From Ignavibacteriaceae bacterium (lineage in GTDB: Bacteria > Bacteroidota > Ignavibacteria > Ignavibacteriales > Ignavibacteriaceae): a DNA stretch of 18,840 bases. Made by a program: the position numbers and the translations under genes. Below the pieces are notes generated by a model, which ran no database searches, had not been told where the DNA came from, and saw nothing but the letters and a program-made list of their open reading frames with translations. Positions 1 through 6,288 of this stretch are shown here, in pieces. The DNA lies in assembly GCA_025449775.1 (NCBI GenBank), contig JANWIS010000027.1, positions 1 through 18,840 on the forward strand, written 5' to 3'. The first letter of the stretch is position 1. Every line of letters starts with the position of its first letter.

Positions 1-2
1 AA

Positions 3-491
3 AAATATTTTGAAATGCTCAATGATTTTTTTAATGATGCTGCAGACCCGATAATAATGAACGATGGAGAAATTTATCAGTATGTAGGTGATGAAATAAC
101 GATTTCATGGAAAACCAACAAAGGTAAATCAAGCTTGAATTGCATTAAATGTTTTTTTGATATCAGCGCTTCCATAAAAGATTCAGCAAATAAATACAAT
201 CAAAAGTACGGATTGATGCCGGAATTTAAAGCCGGAATACATTTTGGTGAAGTTATAACAGGTGAAGTTGGTGGATATAAAAAAGAAATTGTTTTTAGCG
301 GTGATGTATTAAATACAGCTTCACGAATTCAGAGCGAGTGTAACAGGCTTAATGAATATTTACTTGTTTCGCATGAATTATTCTCACAACTATCACCTTC
401 AGGAAATGAATTTATATTCAGCAAGATCGATGAAATAAAGCTGAAAGGTAAAGAGATGCCCACAATACTTTACTCGGTGAAGAAAAATTAA
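3..491 (+). CDS. Class III adenylate/guanylate cyclase catalytic domain, C-terminal part (5' truncated)
   Basis: The reading frame is open to the left window edge (KYFE precedes the first ATG at 15), so this is the end of a longer protein. The visible part is most of a class III cyclase catalytic domain, which makes cAMP or cGMP from the nucleoside triphosphate. Seen directly: the metal-binding Asp in YVGDE, the HFGEV segment, and GDVLNTASR, whose Asn and Arg are the transition-state-stabilising pair in this family. The Asp of the GDVLN motif favours ATP as substrate, but the usual Lys three residues before VGDE is replaced by Gln (IYQYVGDE), so substrate choice is not certain. The first metal-binding Asp and any sensor or membrane part lie outside the window. 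It is followed by 82 bases containing a candidate promoter for the next gene, so it is probably a separate transcription unit. Confidence 0.88.
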   Translation, partial: KYFEMLNDFFNDAADPIIMNDGEIYQYVGDEITISWKTNKGKSSLNCIKCFFDISASIKDSANKYNQKYGLMPEFKAGIHFGEVITGEVGGYKKEIVFSGDVLNTASRIQSECNRLNEYLLVSHELFSQLSPSGNEFIFSKIDEIKLKGKEMPTILYSVKKN

Positions 492-505
492 TCTGGTTTA
501 TGTAA

Positions 506-536
506 TTGAATTAATAACTGCTAATAATTAACTTTC
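506..536 (+). promoter_or_regulatory. Candidate promoter for the phenylalanine hydroxylase gene
   Basis: TTG at 506-508 is followed after 20 bases by TAACTTTC at 529-536. This fits a TTG-N20-TAnnTTTG layout (Bacteroidota -33/-7 type, one mismatch in the -7 box); read as sigma70-type the -10 match is poor. The start codon is at 574 with AGAAGGAA just upstream. The same geometry precedes two tRNA genes in this window. Inference only. Confidence 0.35.
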
Positions 537-573
537 TCCAGAAGTCTTTTAATTTTATAAAGAAGGAAAAGAC

Positions 574-1407
574 ATGAAAGATCAGAAAAAAGAAGCCCAG
601 CCAGCCGAAGTTGAATTATCTGCCTATGAAAAAGCTGCACAGGAAGGAATTGATCCTCGTTGCATTCCACAATGGCTTGATGGCCCTGTTCCCGAGCACG
701 ATAAAATTAAATATCCGGATTATCCGAAAACAGACCAGGAATCGTGGAAATATTTATACGACAGGCAGATGAAATTTCTTCCCGGCAGAGCATGTAATGA
801 ATATATGGATGGAACAGAATCTTTGAATCTTTCAAATAATAAAATCCCTTCTCTTAAAGATTTAAGTCATGTCTTTTATAAAATGACAGGATGGAAAGTT
901 GCACGAGTACCTGGCTTAATCCAATCGCAGAATTTTTTTGAATTATTAAGAAGAAAAGTTTTTCCTTCTACAGATTACATCAGGGGTAAAGATGAATTGG
1001 ATTACACACCGGCACCTGATCTTTTCCATGATATTTTCGGACACATGCCTTTGTTGACAAATAAAGCTTTTGCATCTTTCTATCAGAAATTTGGTGAAGC
1101 TGCGTTGAACGCAGAAGGAAAGAACCGTACAAAGCTTGAAACTTTTCATTGGTTTTCAGTTGAATTCGGATTAATAAATAATCCTGAAGGAAGAAGAATT
1201 TATGGAGCAGGAATTCTGTCATCACTCAAGGAAGTTCAGCACTCTTTATCAGATCAGGTGAAAGTTCGTCCATTCGATCCGGAAACTATTGTCACACAGG
1301 AATACGATGTCTGGCATCTTCAGCCGGTCCTTTTTGCAATCGACTCTTTTGAACAGCTTGAAGAAGGATTCTATAAATGGTGTAAGAAGTCCGGCTTGTT
1401 AAATTAA
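574..1407 (+). CDS. phhA: Phenylalanine 4-monooxygenase (aromatic amino acid hydroxylase)
   Basis: Cytoplasmic, iron- and tetrahydropterin-dependent hydroxylase that converts phenylalanine to tyrosine with O2. At 277 residues it is the compact catalytic-domain-only bacterial form. The facial triad is visible: His152 and His157 in FHDIFGHMP and Glu197 in SVEFGL. The segment RVPGLIQ around 111-117 and the DYTPAPD stretch before the first ligand are family hallmarks. The ATG at 574 has a good ribosome site (AGAAGGAA). About 145 bases downstream begins a unit encoding GTP cyclohydrolase I, a pyruvoyl-tetrahydropterin synthase and a short-chain reductase, which fits supply of its pterin cofactor. 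No carbinolamine dehydratase (PhhB) is seen nearby. Tryptophan or tyrosine hydroxylase specificity cannot be excluded from sequence alone, but phenylalanine is the usual bacterial substrate. Confidence 0.93.
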   Translation: MKDQKKEAQPAEVELSAYEKAAQEGIDPRCIPQWLDGPVPEHDKIKYPDYPKTDQESWKYLYDRQMKFLPGRACNEYMDGTESLNLSNNKIPSLKDLSHVFYKMTGWKVARVPGLIQSQNFFELLRRKVFPSTDYIRGKDELDYTPAPDLFHDIFGHMPLLTNKAFASFYQKFGEAALNAEGKNRTKLETFHWFSVEFGLINNPEGRRIYGAGILSSLKEVQHSLSDQVKVRPFDPETIVTQEYDVWHLQPVLFAIDSFEQLEEGFYKWCKKSGLLN

Positions 1408-1474
1408 TTATTTTCAGATTTTTTCTACTCTTAACAATTCTAAAAACTTATTTGAATCTATCAAGTCAATTTAT

Positions 1475-1483
1475 TGTTATACT
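1475..1483 (+). promoter_or_regulatory. Candidate extended -10 promoter for the bcp-pterin operon
   Basis: TGTTATACT at 1475-1483 reads as an extended -10 (TGn followed by TATACT, five of six bases of TATAAT), about 70 bases before the bcp start codon. No convincing -35 box lies 17 bases upstream. No terminator hairpin was found between phhA and bcp, so readthrough from phhA is also possible. Confidence 0.3.
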
Positions 1484-1552
1484 GCTGTTTCATTTATAAG
1501 TTAAATAGTAGCCTGTTAATTCTTTTTAATAATTAATGCTCCCGGAGGAAAG

Positions 1553-2017
1553 ATGGCTCCAGCTGTTGGAGATTTGGCACCACAATTCGAATTGAAAAAC
1601 CAGGACTCGAAAACAATTTCACTTTCCGATTTCAAAGGTAAAGCTGTCGTTCTATATTTTTATCCAGAGGATGATACACCAGGATGTACAAAGGAATCGT
1701 GCAATTTCAGAGATGAATTCCCGAAGTTCGGAAAAATGAATGCTGAGATAATTGGAATCAGTGCTGATACCGTTAAATCACATAAAAAATTTGCTGATAA
1801 ATTTAATCTACCTTTTAACCTTTTAAGCGATGAGACAAGAAAGGTTATTGATATGTACGATGTTTGGAAAGAGAAAGAATTGTTCGGAAGAAAATATATG
1901 GGAATTGTGAGGACGACATTTATAATAGATCCATCCGGTAAAATCAGAAAAATATTTCATAAAGTTAAAGCTGATAACCACAACGGTGAAGTAATGGAAG
2001 CATTGAAAGAAATATAA
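1553..2017 (+). CDS. bcp: Thioredoxin-dependent thiol peroxidase (Bcp/PrxQ peroxiredoxin)
   Basis: Cytoplasmic peroxiredoxin that reduces hydrogen peroxide and organic hydroperoxides and is recycled by thioredoxin. The 154-residue length is normal for the family. The active-site segment DDTPGCTKESCNFRD carries the peroxidatic Cys45 and the resolving Cys50, the spacing typical of the Bcp/PrxQ subgroup; the thioredoxin-fold context LYFYPEDDTPGC and the later TTFIIDPSGKI are also family features. A strong ribosome site (GGAGGAA, 1544-1550) supports the ATG at 1553. Its TAA stop shares one base with the ATG of the next gene (TAATG at 2015-2019), so it is probably translationally coupled to the pterin synthase. 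That pairing is unusual; oxygen-using pterin chemistry might explain it, but this is inference. Confidence 0.93.
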   Translation: MAPAVGDLAPQFELKNQDSKTISLSDFKGKAVVLYFYPEDDTPGCTKESCNFRDEFPKFGKMNAEIIGISADTVKSHKKFADKFNLPFNLLSDETRKVIDMYDVWKEKELFGRKYMGIVRTTFIIDPSGKIRKIFHKVKADNHNGEVMEALKEI

Positions 2018-2433
2018 TGGAAAAAAAAGTTTATCTGACTCGAAGAGAAACTTTTGCGGCTGCACACAGGCTGTTCAAACCGGAATTATCTGATAAGGAA
2101 AATTTTGAACTGTTTGGAAAATGCAGCAATCCAAACTGGCATGGACATAATTACATCTTAGAAGTTGTAGTTGCTGGAAATGTAATTGCTGATACTGGAT
2201 TTGTAATTGATGTGAAGGATTTAAAAGAGATAATTCATAAGTACATAATCTCGAAAGTAGATCATAAAAATTTAAATTTGGACACGGACTTTATAAAAGG
2301 AATAATGCCGACCTCTGAAAATATTGTAATTGCCATCTGGAAAGAACTTGTAGATAAACTACCAGACGGAAAACTTTATTCAGTAAAATTATATGAAACA
2401 GAAAATAATTATTTCGAATATAAAGGAGAATAA
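2017..2433 (+). CDS. 6-pyruvoyl-tetrahydropterin synthase (PTPS/QueD superfamily, PTPS-like motif)
   Basis: COG0720 enzyme acting on 7,8-dihydroneopterin triphosphate, the FolE product. Zinc ligands are His17 (AAAHRL), His42 and His44 (HGH). The catalytic Cys36 lies in GKCSNPNWHGHNY, that is Cys-x5-His-Gly-His, the spacing of genuine 6-pyruvoyl-tetrahydropterin synthases, whereas QueD enzymes of queuosine synthesis usually have Cys-x3-His-Gly-His. Asp82-His83 in VDHKNLNLD and Glu127 in YETENNYFEYKGE match the remaining catalytic residues and the C-terminus of animal PTPS as I remember it. It sits between bcp (1-base overlap) and folE (3-base gap) and upstream of a reductase, which fits tetrahydrobiopterin rather than queuosine synthesis. 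The alternative, a queD function, cannot be excluded without testing. Confidence 0.88.
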   Translation: MEKKVYLTRRETFAAAHRLFKPELSDKENFELFGKCSNPNWHGHNYILEVVVAGNVIADTGFVIDVKDLKEIIHKYIISKVDHKNLNLDTDFIKGIMPTSENIVIAIWKELVDKLPDGKLYSVKLYETENNYFEYKGE

Positions 2434-2436
2434 AAT

Positions 2437-3003
2437 TTGAATTTAGAAGCGATTCAAAAATCTGTAAAAGAAATTATTACACAGATAGGCGAAGATCCTG
2501 ATCGGGAAGGATTGAAATCAACACCAAGCCGAGTGGCAGAAGCATACAAATTTTTAACTTCAGGTTATGATCAGGATTGCGCAATTATATTAAATAAAGC
2601 TGTCTTTGAGGAAAAGAATGATGAAATGGTACTCGTCAAAAATATTGACTTTTACAGTTTGTGTGAACATCATTTGCTTCCGTTCTATGGTAAGATTCAT
2701 GTTGCTTACATACCGAATGGAAAAATTGTTGGGTTGAGTAAAATTCCGCGTATAGTTGAAATTTATGCCCGACGGCTTCAGGTTCAGGAAAGAATGACTC
2801 AGCAGATCGCGGATACAATTGATAAATGGCTTCATCCACGGGGTGTTGCAGTCGTTGCAGAAGCTTTCCATATGTGTATGATGATGCGAGGTGTTGAGAA
2901 ACAAAATTCGTCCGCTACAACAAGTGCTGTTCATGGTGTTTTCAAGGATGACGCGCGAACAAGAGCAGAATTTTTTAATCTGATCTCACAGAAAAATCTG
3001 TGA
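2437..3003 (+). CDS. folE: GTP cyclohydrolase I (FolE type)
   Basis: Zinc enzyme that opens GTP to 7,8-dihydroneopterin triphosphate, the first step of folate, tetrahydropterin and queuosine pathways. The 188 residues cover the whole catalytic domain. Zinc ligands Cys76 and His79 (SLCEHHLLPFYG) and Cys147 (HMCMMMRGV) are present; EDPDREGLKSTPSRV near the N-terminus and KIPRIVEIYARRLQVQERMT are typical. The start is a TTG at 2437 preceded by AAAGGAGAA (2422-2430), a strong ribosome site lying inside the end of the upstream gene, so the TTG is well supported. It is only 3 bases after the PTPS stop and its own stop touches the next gene. In this setting it most likely feeds the hydroxylase cofactor, though it could also serve folate. 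Confidence 0.95.
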   Translation: MNLEAIQKSVKEIITQIGEDPDREGLKSTPSRVAEAYKFLTSGYDQDCAIILNKAVFEEKNDEMVLVKNIDFYSLCEHHLLPFYGKIHVAYIPNGKIVGLSKIPRIVEIYARRLQVQERMTQQIADTIDKWLHPRGVAVVAEAFHMCMMMRGVEKQNSSATTSAVHGVFKDDARTRAEFFNLISQKNL

Positions 3004-3005
3004 TA

Positions 3006-3719
3006 ATGAAAAATACAGGAAACATCTGGATAACTGGAGCCAGTTCAGGAATAGGGAAAGCTGTCGCAATTGAATTTGCAAAAATTGGTTGTAATGTTTT
3101 CATCTCGGCAAGAAGAGCAAACGAATTAGAACGGCTTAAGGATGAAGCTGGGAAAAAAGGTGAAAATATTTATGCTTTTCCATGTAATGTTGCATCATCG
3201 GCAAATGTTGATCAAACACTTAAAAAAATCAGCAGTGAATTTGAAATAGATTGCCTTGTAAATAATGCAGGCATCACTTCATTTAAAAGTGCTGAGGAAA
3301 ACTCTGTCAATGAAATAAATGATATTATCAATGTAAATCTTCTCGGTTCTATCTATTCCATTAAAGCCGTTCTTCCAAAATTTGTTAAAAATAATTCCGG
3401 AACTATTATTAATATTCTTTCTTTTGCAGTTAAAAAAACTTACACAAATAGTTCAGCTTATACAGCTTCGAAGATGGGATTACTGGGATATAGTAATTCA
3501 CTCCGTGAAGAAGTAAGAAAACATAATATTAGAGTTATAAATATTATTCCCGGTGCAACTGAAACTGCAATGTGGTCAAAGGAAGTACGTTCGGAAAAAG
3601 GTGAACGAATGATGAGTCCAGATAGTCTTGCTCATATTATTGTTTCAGCATATTTGCAAAAAGATAACCTGGTAACTGAAGAAATTGTTTTGAGACCGGT
3701 AACAGGTGATTTAACTTAG
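3006..3719 (+). CDS. Short-chain dehydrogenase/reductase, probable sepiapterin-reductase-like enzyme
   Basis: Classical SDR, 237 residues from the ATG at 3006. Seen: cofactor motif TGASSGIG (10-17) with Arg36-Arg37 after the second strand, which favours NADP(H); NNAG (86-89); catalytic Ser139, Tyr152 and Lys156 (YTASK); PG at 182-183. The family alone does not fix the substrate. Position as last gene after folE and PTPS suggests reduction of 6-pyruvoyl-tetrahydropterin to a tetrahydrobiopterin, as sepiapterin reductases do; Chlorobium, a relative of the suggested host, is known to have such an enzyme. A GTG at 3000, overlapping the folE stop, is an alternative start adding two residues; neither start has a clear ribosome site, consistent with translational coupling to folE. 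Confidence 0.85.
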   Translation: MKNTGNIWITGASSGIGKAVAIEFAKIGCNVFISARRANELERLKDEAGKKGENIYAFPCNVASSANVDQTLKKISSEFEIDCLVNNAGITSFKSAEENSVNEINDIINVNLLGSIYSIKAVLPKFVKNNSGTIINILSFAVKKTYTNSSAYTASKMGLLGYSNSLREEVRKHNIRVINIIPGATETAMWSKEVRSEKGERMMSPDSLAHIIVSAYLQKDNLVTEEIVLRPVTGDLT

Positions 3720-3729
3720 ATTAAAAAAC

Positions 3730-3747
3730 GCCGGCTTTTACACCGGC
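3730..3747. terminator. Probable bidirectional terminator hairpin
   Basis: GCCGG (3730-3734) and CCGGC (3743-3747) form a 5-bp GC stem with an 8-base loop, between the convergent ends of the SDR gene (3719) and the Spy-like gene (3783). An A6 run precedes it (3723-3728), giving a T-run on the minus strand; the plus-strand tail ATTTGT is weaker. Confidence 0.55.
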
Positions 3748-3782
3748 ATTTGTGGAGAGAGCTTATTCAACAATTAAGAAAA

Positions 3783-4250
3783 TTACTCTGCATAAAAGTT
3801 TTGCATCTTTCTCACAATCTTATGCTTTCTGTATTCTGCAAATCTGTTCGTCATTTTATTCCATTCCATCTTTTGATTCTCATCCAGCAATTGATAAACG
3901 TCCATCTGGTGATTTGCTCGTGAAAGATTAAGTTGATTTTGTGCCGAGAGAATATCACTATATTTATTTAAATATTCTTCTCTGGAATAATTGCCGGCTA
4001 ACTTAAGTTCTTTAAGGTCGAGCTCTATTTTTTCCACACCTGCTCTTATATCAATCATTTCTTTTTGATGATTTAATCTTAGAACTTCAAGTTGGTTAGT
4101 TTGTTCCTCTGTCAAATTCAACCTTTCACAAAGATAAAGGTTGACTTTATCCCGATTCCCTTGTTTATATCCCACGTTTTGTGACACTAAGTTTTGAGTC
4201 ATGAAAATTATTGTGAGTAACGATGCTATTACGATGAGTTTATGTTTCAT
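3783..4250 (-). CDS. Spy/CpxP-like periplasmic protein
   Basis: 155 residues from the ATG at 4250, which has AAAGGACC just upstream; a TTG 15 bases further out (4265) is less likely. Residues 1-24 are a signal peptide (basic start, hydrophobic core, cut near LVSQ|N). The mature part is charged and helical, with two LTxxQ-like motifs: LNLTEEQ (44-50) and LLDENQKMEW (121-130). This is the pattern of the Spy/CpxP/ZraP family of periplasmic chaperones and metal or stress sensors. It is divergent from an ECF sigma gene, with a second Spy-like gene at the end of the sigma operon, so it is a likely member of that regulon. The eight residues LDENQKME recur in the anti-sigma factor. Ligand and exact role are unknown. 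Confidence 0.75.
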   Translation of the reverse strand: MKHKLIVIASLLTIIFMTQNLVSQNVGYKQGNRDKVNLYLCERLNLTEEQTNQLEVLRLNHQKEMIDIRAGVEKIELDLKELKLAGNYSREEYLNKYSDILSAQNQLNLSRANHQMDVYQLLDENQKMEWNKMTNRFAEYRKHKIVRKMQNFYAE

Positions 4251-4308
4251 TTTAGGTCCTTTCAAGAATGTTATTTGTTATCATTTAGACAATCTGATGC
4301 TTATTAAA

Positions 4309-4362
4309 GTTTAACAGAAATCGTTTTTAAACCAGAAGCAACTTATTTTTGTTTAACGATTT
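4309..4362. promoter_or_regulatory. Inverted and direct repeats in the divergent Spy-like/sigma promoter region
   Basis: AAATCGTT (4318-4325) and AACGATTT (4355-4362) are a perfect 8-base inverted repeat with 29 bases between. GTTTAAC occurs twice in direct orientation (4309-4315, 4351-4357). On the minus strand the first gives GTTAAAC followed after 18 bases by GTCTAAAT (4290-4283), a layout like an ECF promoter for the Spy-like gene. The role is inferred. Confidence 0.35.
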
Positions 4363-4377
4363 AGGAATAATTATACT
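4349..4377 (+). promoter_or_regulatory. Candidate promoter of the ECF sigma operon, near-leaderless
   Basis: TTGTTT (4349-4354) and TATACT (4372-4377) are 17 bases apart, a sigma70-like arrangement. The ATG is at 4383, only six bases past the -10, so transcription from here would start at or next to the start codon. No ribosome site is seen before that ATG, which agrees with a leaderless mRNA. Confidence 0.3.
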
Positions 4378-4382
4378 CCGGA

Positions 4383-4934
4383 ATGAATTTACAAGCGGAT
4401 GATTATGAACTCATACGCGACTATTTATCGGGTGATGAGCAAGCCTTTAATAAACTGGTACGGAAGTACCAGGATAAGATTTACTGGCATGCGAGAAGAA
4501 TGCTTGGAGATCATGATGATGCACATGAAATAGTTCAACAGGTTCTTTTGGTTATGTATAATAAATTAAGTTCATTCAATTTTAATTCCTCATTGTACAC
4601 CTGGATATACAAGATAACTTCGACAAGGAGTTTGAACCTGATAGAGAAAAAAAAACTTACAAAGATTATTACATTCAGTACTGATGATTCCGCTAAATAC
4701 AAAGGTTACAATAATATCATTGAAAATATAGAATCGAAAGAAAGGTTTGCCCAAATGGAGTTGAATCTTCAGAAGTTACCTGTAAAGCAGAGGGAAGTTT
4801 TTATTTTAAGAAATTTTGATGAGCTGTCATATGATGAAATCTCAAAATTAACAGGTAAATCGGTGGGTGCTTTAAAGGCAAACTATTTTCATGCATTTAA
4901 AAAAATAAAAGAGCTAATGGATAAATATGAATAA
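4383..4934 (+). CDS. RNA polymerase ECF-type sigma-70 factor
   Basis: 183-residue sigma factor of the extracytoplasmic-function class. Region 2 spans about 13-90 (YLSGDEQAFNKLVRKYQ, then DDAHEIVQQVLL and a WIYKI segment that contacts the -10 element). Region 4 spans about 127-180, with LPVKQREVFILRN and the helix-turn-helix DELSYDEISKLTGKSVGALKA. Regions 1 and 3 are absent, as usual for ECF factors. It overlaps the next gene by 8 bases; that gene encodes a membrane protein in the usual anti-sigma position. The divergent Spy-like gene and the repeats between them suggest the regulated set includes the local genes. The signal is unknown but probably arises in the envelope. Confidence 0.93.
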   Translation: MNLQADDYELIRDYLSGDEQAFNKLVRKYQDKIYWHARRMLGDHDDAHEIVQQVLLVMYNKLSSFNFNSSLYTWIYKITSTRSLNLIEKKKLTKIITFSTDDSAKYKGYNNIIENIESKERFAQMELNLQKLPVKQREVFILRNFDELSYDEISKLTGKSVGALKANYFHAFKKIKELMDKYE

Positions 4935-5529
4935 CGATGAGAGAATAATTAAATATTTGGATAATGACCTTTCACCAGATGAAAGGACTATGTTTGAAGA
5001 AGAATTGAGGTCATCAGTAGAACTAAGAAAAATATTCGAAAAATATTTGAGAGTCAGACGAGAGACAGAACATCTCAAAAATTTAAAACTTGATCAAAGT
5101 TATCTTAATTCTTCATTAGCTGAATTCCATAGTCGAATAGATACCAATAAATCATTCCCGTTGAGAAAAAGTCTAGCTTATGCATTCGGGCTGACGATGC
5201 TTTTTATAATTTCGGTTGCAATCATTAAAACATTTTTTAATGCTCAAATTGAAATTGAAGACTTTACAAAATCACTGGATGAGAACCAGAAAATGGAATT
5301 GTTGGAAATCATTAATGGTGAAACCGGGGTTTACAATCTTATCTCAGAAAATTTTTCTGAGGATGATTTAGTTTCGATTATTGAATCGGACCTTCAGGTG
5401 GATAATGAAATTGCTGAAACCTATAATATCGAACTTGATGAATTAGTTTTGTGTCTGAATGCTGAAGAAGCTGATGTTATTTATCAAAAAATTATTAATG
5501 CAAATTTATTAGAAGAGGATGCTCTATGA
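4927..5529 (+). CDS. Probable membrane anti-sigma factor with periplasmic sensor part
   Basis: 200 residues with one membrane segment at about 83-104 (YAFGLTMLFIISVAII), a cytoplasmic N-terminus of about 80 residues and a periplasmic C-terminus of about 95. Assignment rests on position: it overlaps the sigma gene by 8 bases and starts with the helical, acidic MNNDERIIKYLDNDLSPDER style common to anti-sigma N-termini. It lacks the HxxxCxxC zinc motif (a single Cys in the whole protein), so it is not a ZAS-type anti-sigma. The periplasmic part begins with SLDENQKMELLEI; LDENQKME (117-124) is identical to residues 122-129 of the divergent Spy-like protein, suggesting related sensor helices. Its stop overlaps the next start (ATGA). 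Confidence 0.72.
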   Translation: MNNDERIIKYLDNDLSPDERTMFEEELRSSVELRKIFEKYLRVRRETEHLKNLKLDQSYLNSSLAEFHSRIDTNKSFPLRKSLAYAFGLTMLFIISVAIIKTFFNAQIEIEDFTKSLDENQKMELLEIINGETGVYNLISENFSEDDLVSIIESDLQVDNEIAETYNIELDELVLCLNAEEADVIYQKIINANLLEEDAL

Positions 5530-6008
5530 AAAAAATAATTCTAACAGTAATAATGCTAGTTTTCTTTTCCGGGATGAATTATTCACAAAGAGGAAAATGG
5601 AAGAATGAAGAACTAAAGGGAAGATTTGAACAGCTTGAAAAGATAAAGCTCATAGAAACTCTCGAAATGGATGAAGAAACAACATTAAGATTTTTTTCAA
5701 GAAAAGCTGAGCATAAGAAAGTACAGGAAAAAGTCCAGCTTCAAATTGAAAATAAAATCAATGAATTGGAATTAATTTTTAAGAGCGGCAAGGTAACAAC
5801 TAATGAAGAAATGAAACATAAAATTGATGAGATTAATTCTATGGAGATTCAGTTGGAAAAAAACCGGGCAGAATTTATCTCATCACTTTCTGACATTCTA
5901 TCTTATGATCAAATTGCAAAACTTGTCATCTTTGAACGAAACTTTAAGGATGAGATTAGAAAATTAATTTTTAAAGAACGAAAACCAAAGATTGAACAAG
6001 AGCAATAA
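5526..6008 (+). CDS. Periplasmic Spy/CpxP-like helical protein, third gene of the sigma operon
   Basis: 160 residues with a signal peptide at about 1-20 (KKIILTVIMLVFF core, NYSQ near the cut). The rest is almost entirely charged helix: an LTxxQ-like remnant near 44-52 (TLEMDEETT), a long coiled-coil-like middle, and a C-terminal stretch ending LVIFERNFKDEIRKLI (133-148), typical of Spy-like proteins encoded beside ECF sigma factors in Bacteroidota. The ATGA overlap with the anti-sigma gene indicates translational coupling. It probably acts with the anti-sigma factor in the periplasm as a co-sensor or chaperone; this is inferred from location and family. Confidence 0.72.
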   Translation: MKKIILTVIMLVFFSGMNYSQRGKWKNEELKGRFEQLEKIKLIETLEMDEETTLRFFSRKAEHKKVQEKVQLQIENKINELELIFKSGKVTTNEEMKHKIDEINSMEIQLEKNRAEFISSLSDILSYDQIAKLVIFERNFKDEIRKLIFKERKPKIEQEQ

Positions 6009-6043
6009 ACTTTAATAGAATGAATTATCTTTTACAGCATGTG

Positions 6044-6074
6044 TTGATTTTCAGAATCATCAACCATATTTTTA
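6044..6074 (+). promoter_or_regulatory. Candidate tRNA-Leu promoter
   Basis: TTG (6044-6046), 20 bases, then TATTTTTA (6067-6074). The tRNA begins 12 bases after the box, exactly as for the promoter in front of tRNA-Gln at 18250. Fits TTG-N20-TAnnTTTR, or sigma70 with a 17-base spacer. Confidence 0.45.
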
Positions 6075-6086
6075 CCACTCAATTTT

Positions 6087-6171
6087 GCGGAAGTGGTGAA
6101 ATTTGGTAGACACGCTATCTTGAGGGGGTAGTACCTTAATTGGTGTGCGGGTTCAAGTCCCGCCTTCCGCA
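6087..6171 (+). tRNA. tRNA-Leu (anticodon GAG)
   Basis: 85-nt class II tRNA. The acceptor GCGGAAG pairs with CTTCCGC, followed by discriminator A at 6171. The anticodon stem CTATC/GGTAG encloses the loop TTGAGGG, giving anticodon GAG, which reads CUC and CUU. A long variable arm follows, and the T arm is GCGGG-TTCAAGT-CCCGC. CCA is not encoded (ACTC follows). Confidence 0.95.
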
Positions 6172-6288
6172 CTCGACTCAATTCATAAAAAATACTAAAA
6201 GATGTTTTTAATTCCGGCAATAGATATTAATCATTAAATCTGCGGTGGAACAATACATAATAAGTTTAGAGTAGTTAACAGAAATTAT

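Noticed and set aside
574..3719. Queuosine cluster reading of the FolE/PTPS pair
   Set aside because: No queC, queE or queF is present, the PTPS spacing is Cys-x5-HGH, and a pterin-dependent hydroxylase and an SDR flank the pair.
4250..4265. TTG at 4265 as start of the Spy-like protein
   Set aside because: The ATG at 4250 has its ribosome site (AAAGGACC) exactly where the TTG reading would place codons, and it gives a normal signal peptide.
6043..6064. Hairpin GTTGAT/ATCAAC followed by a T-run, possible terminator of the sigma operon
   Set aside because: The stem is only six AT-rich pairs and its left arm contains the TTG of the tRNA-Leu promoter candidate, so the promoter reading is preferred.
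6032..6220. 62-residue minus-strand open frame
   Set aside because: It runs across the tRNA-Leu gene in antisense and has no supporting features.
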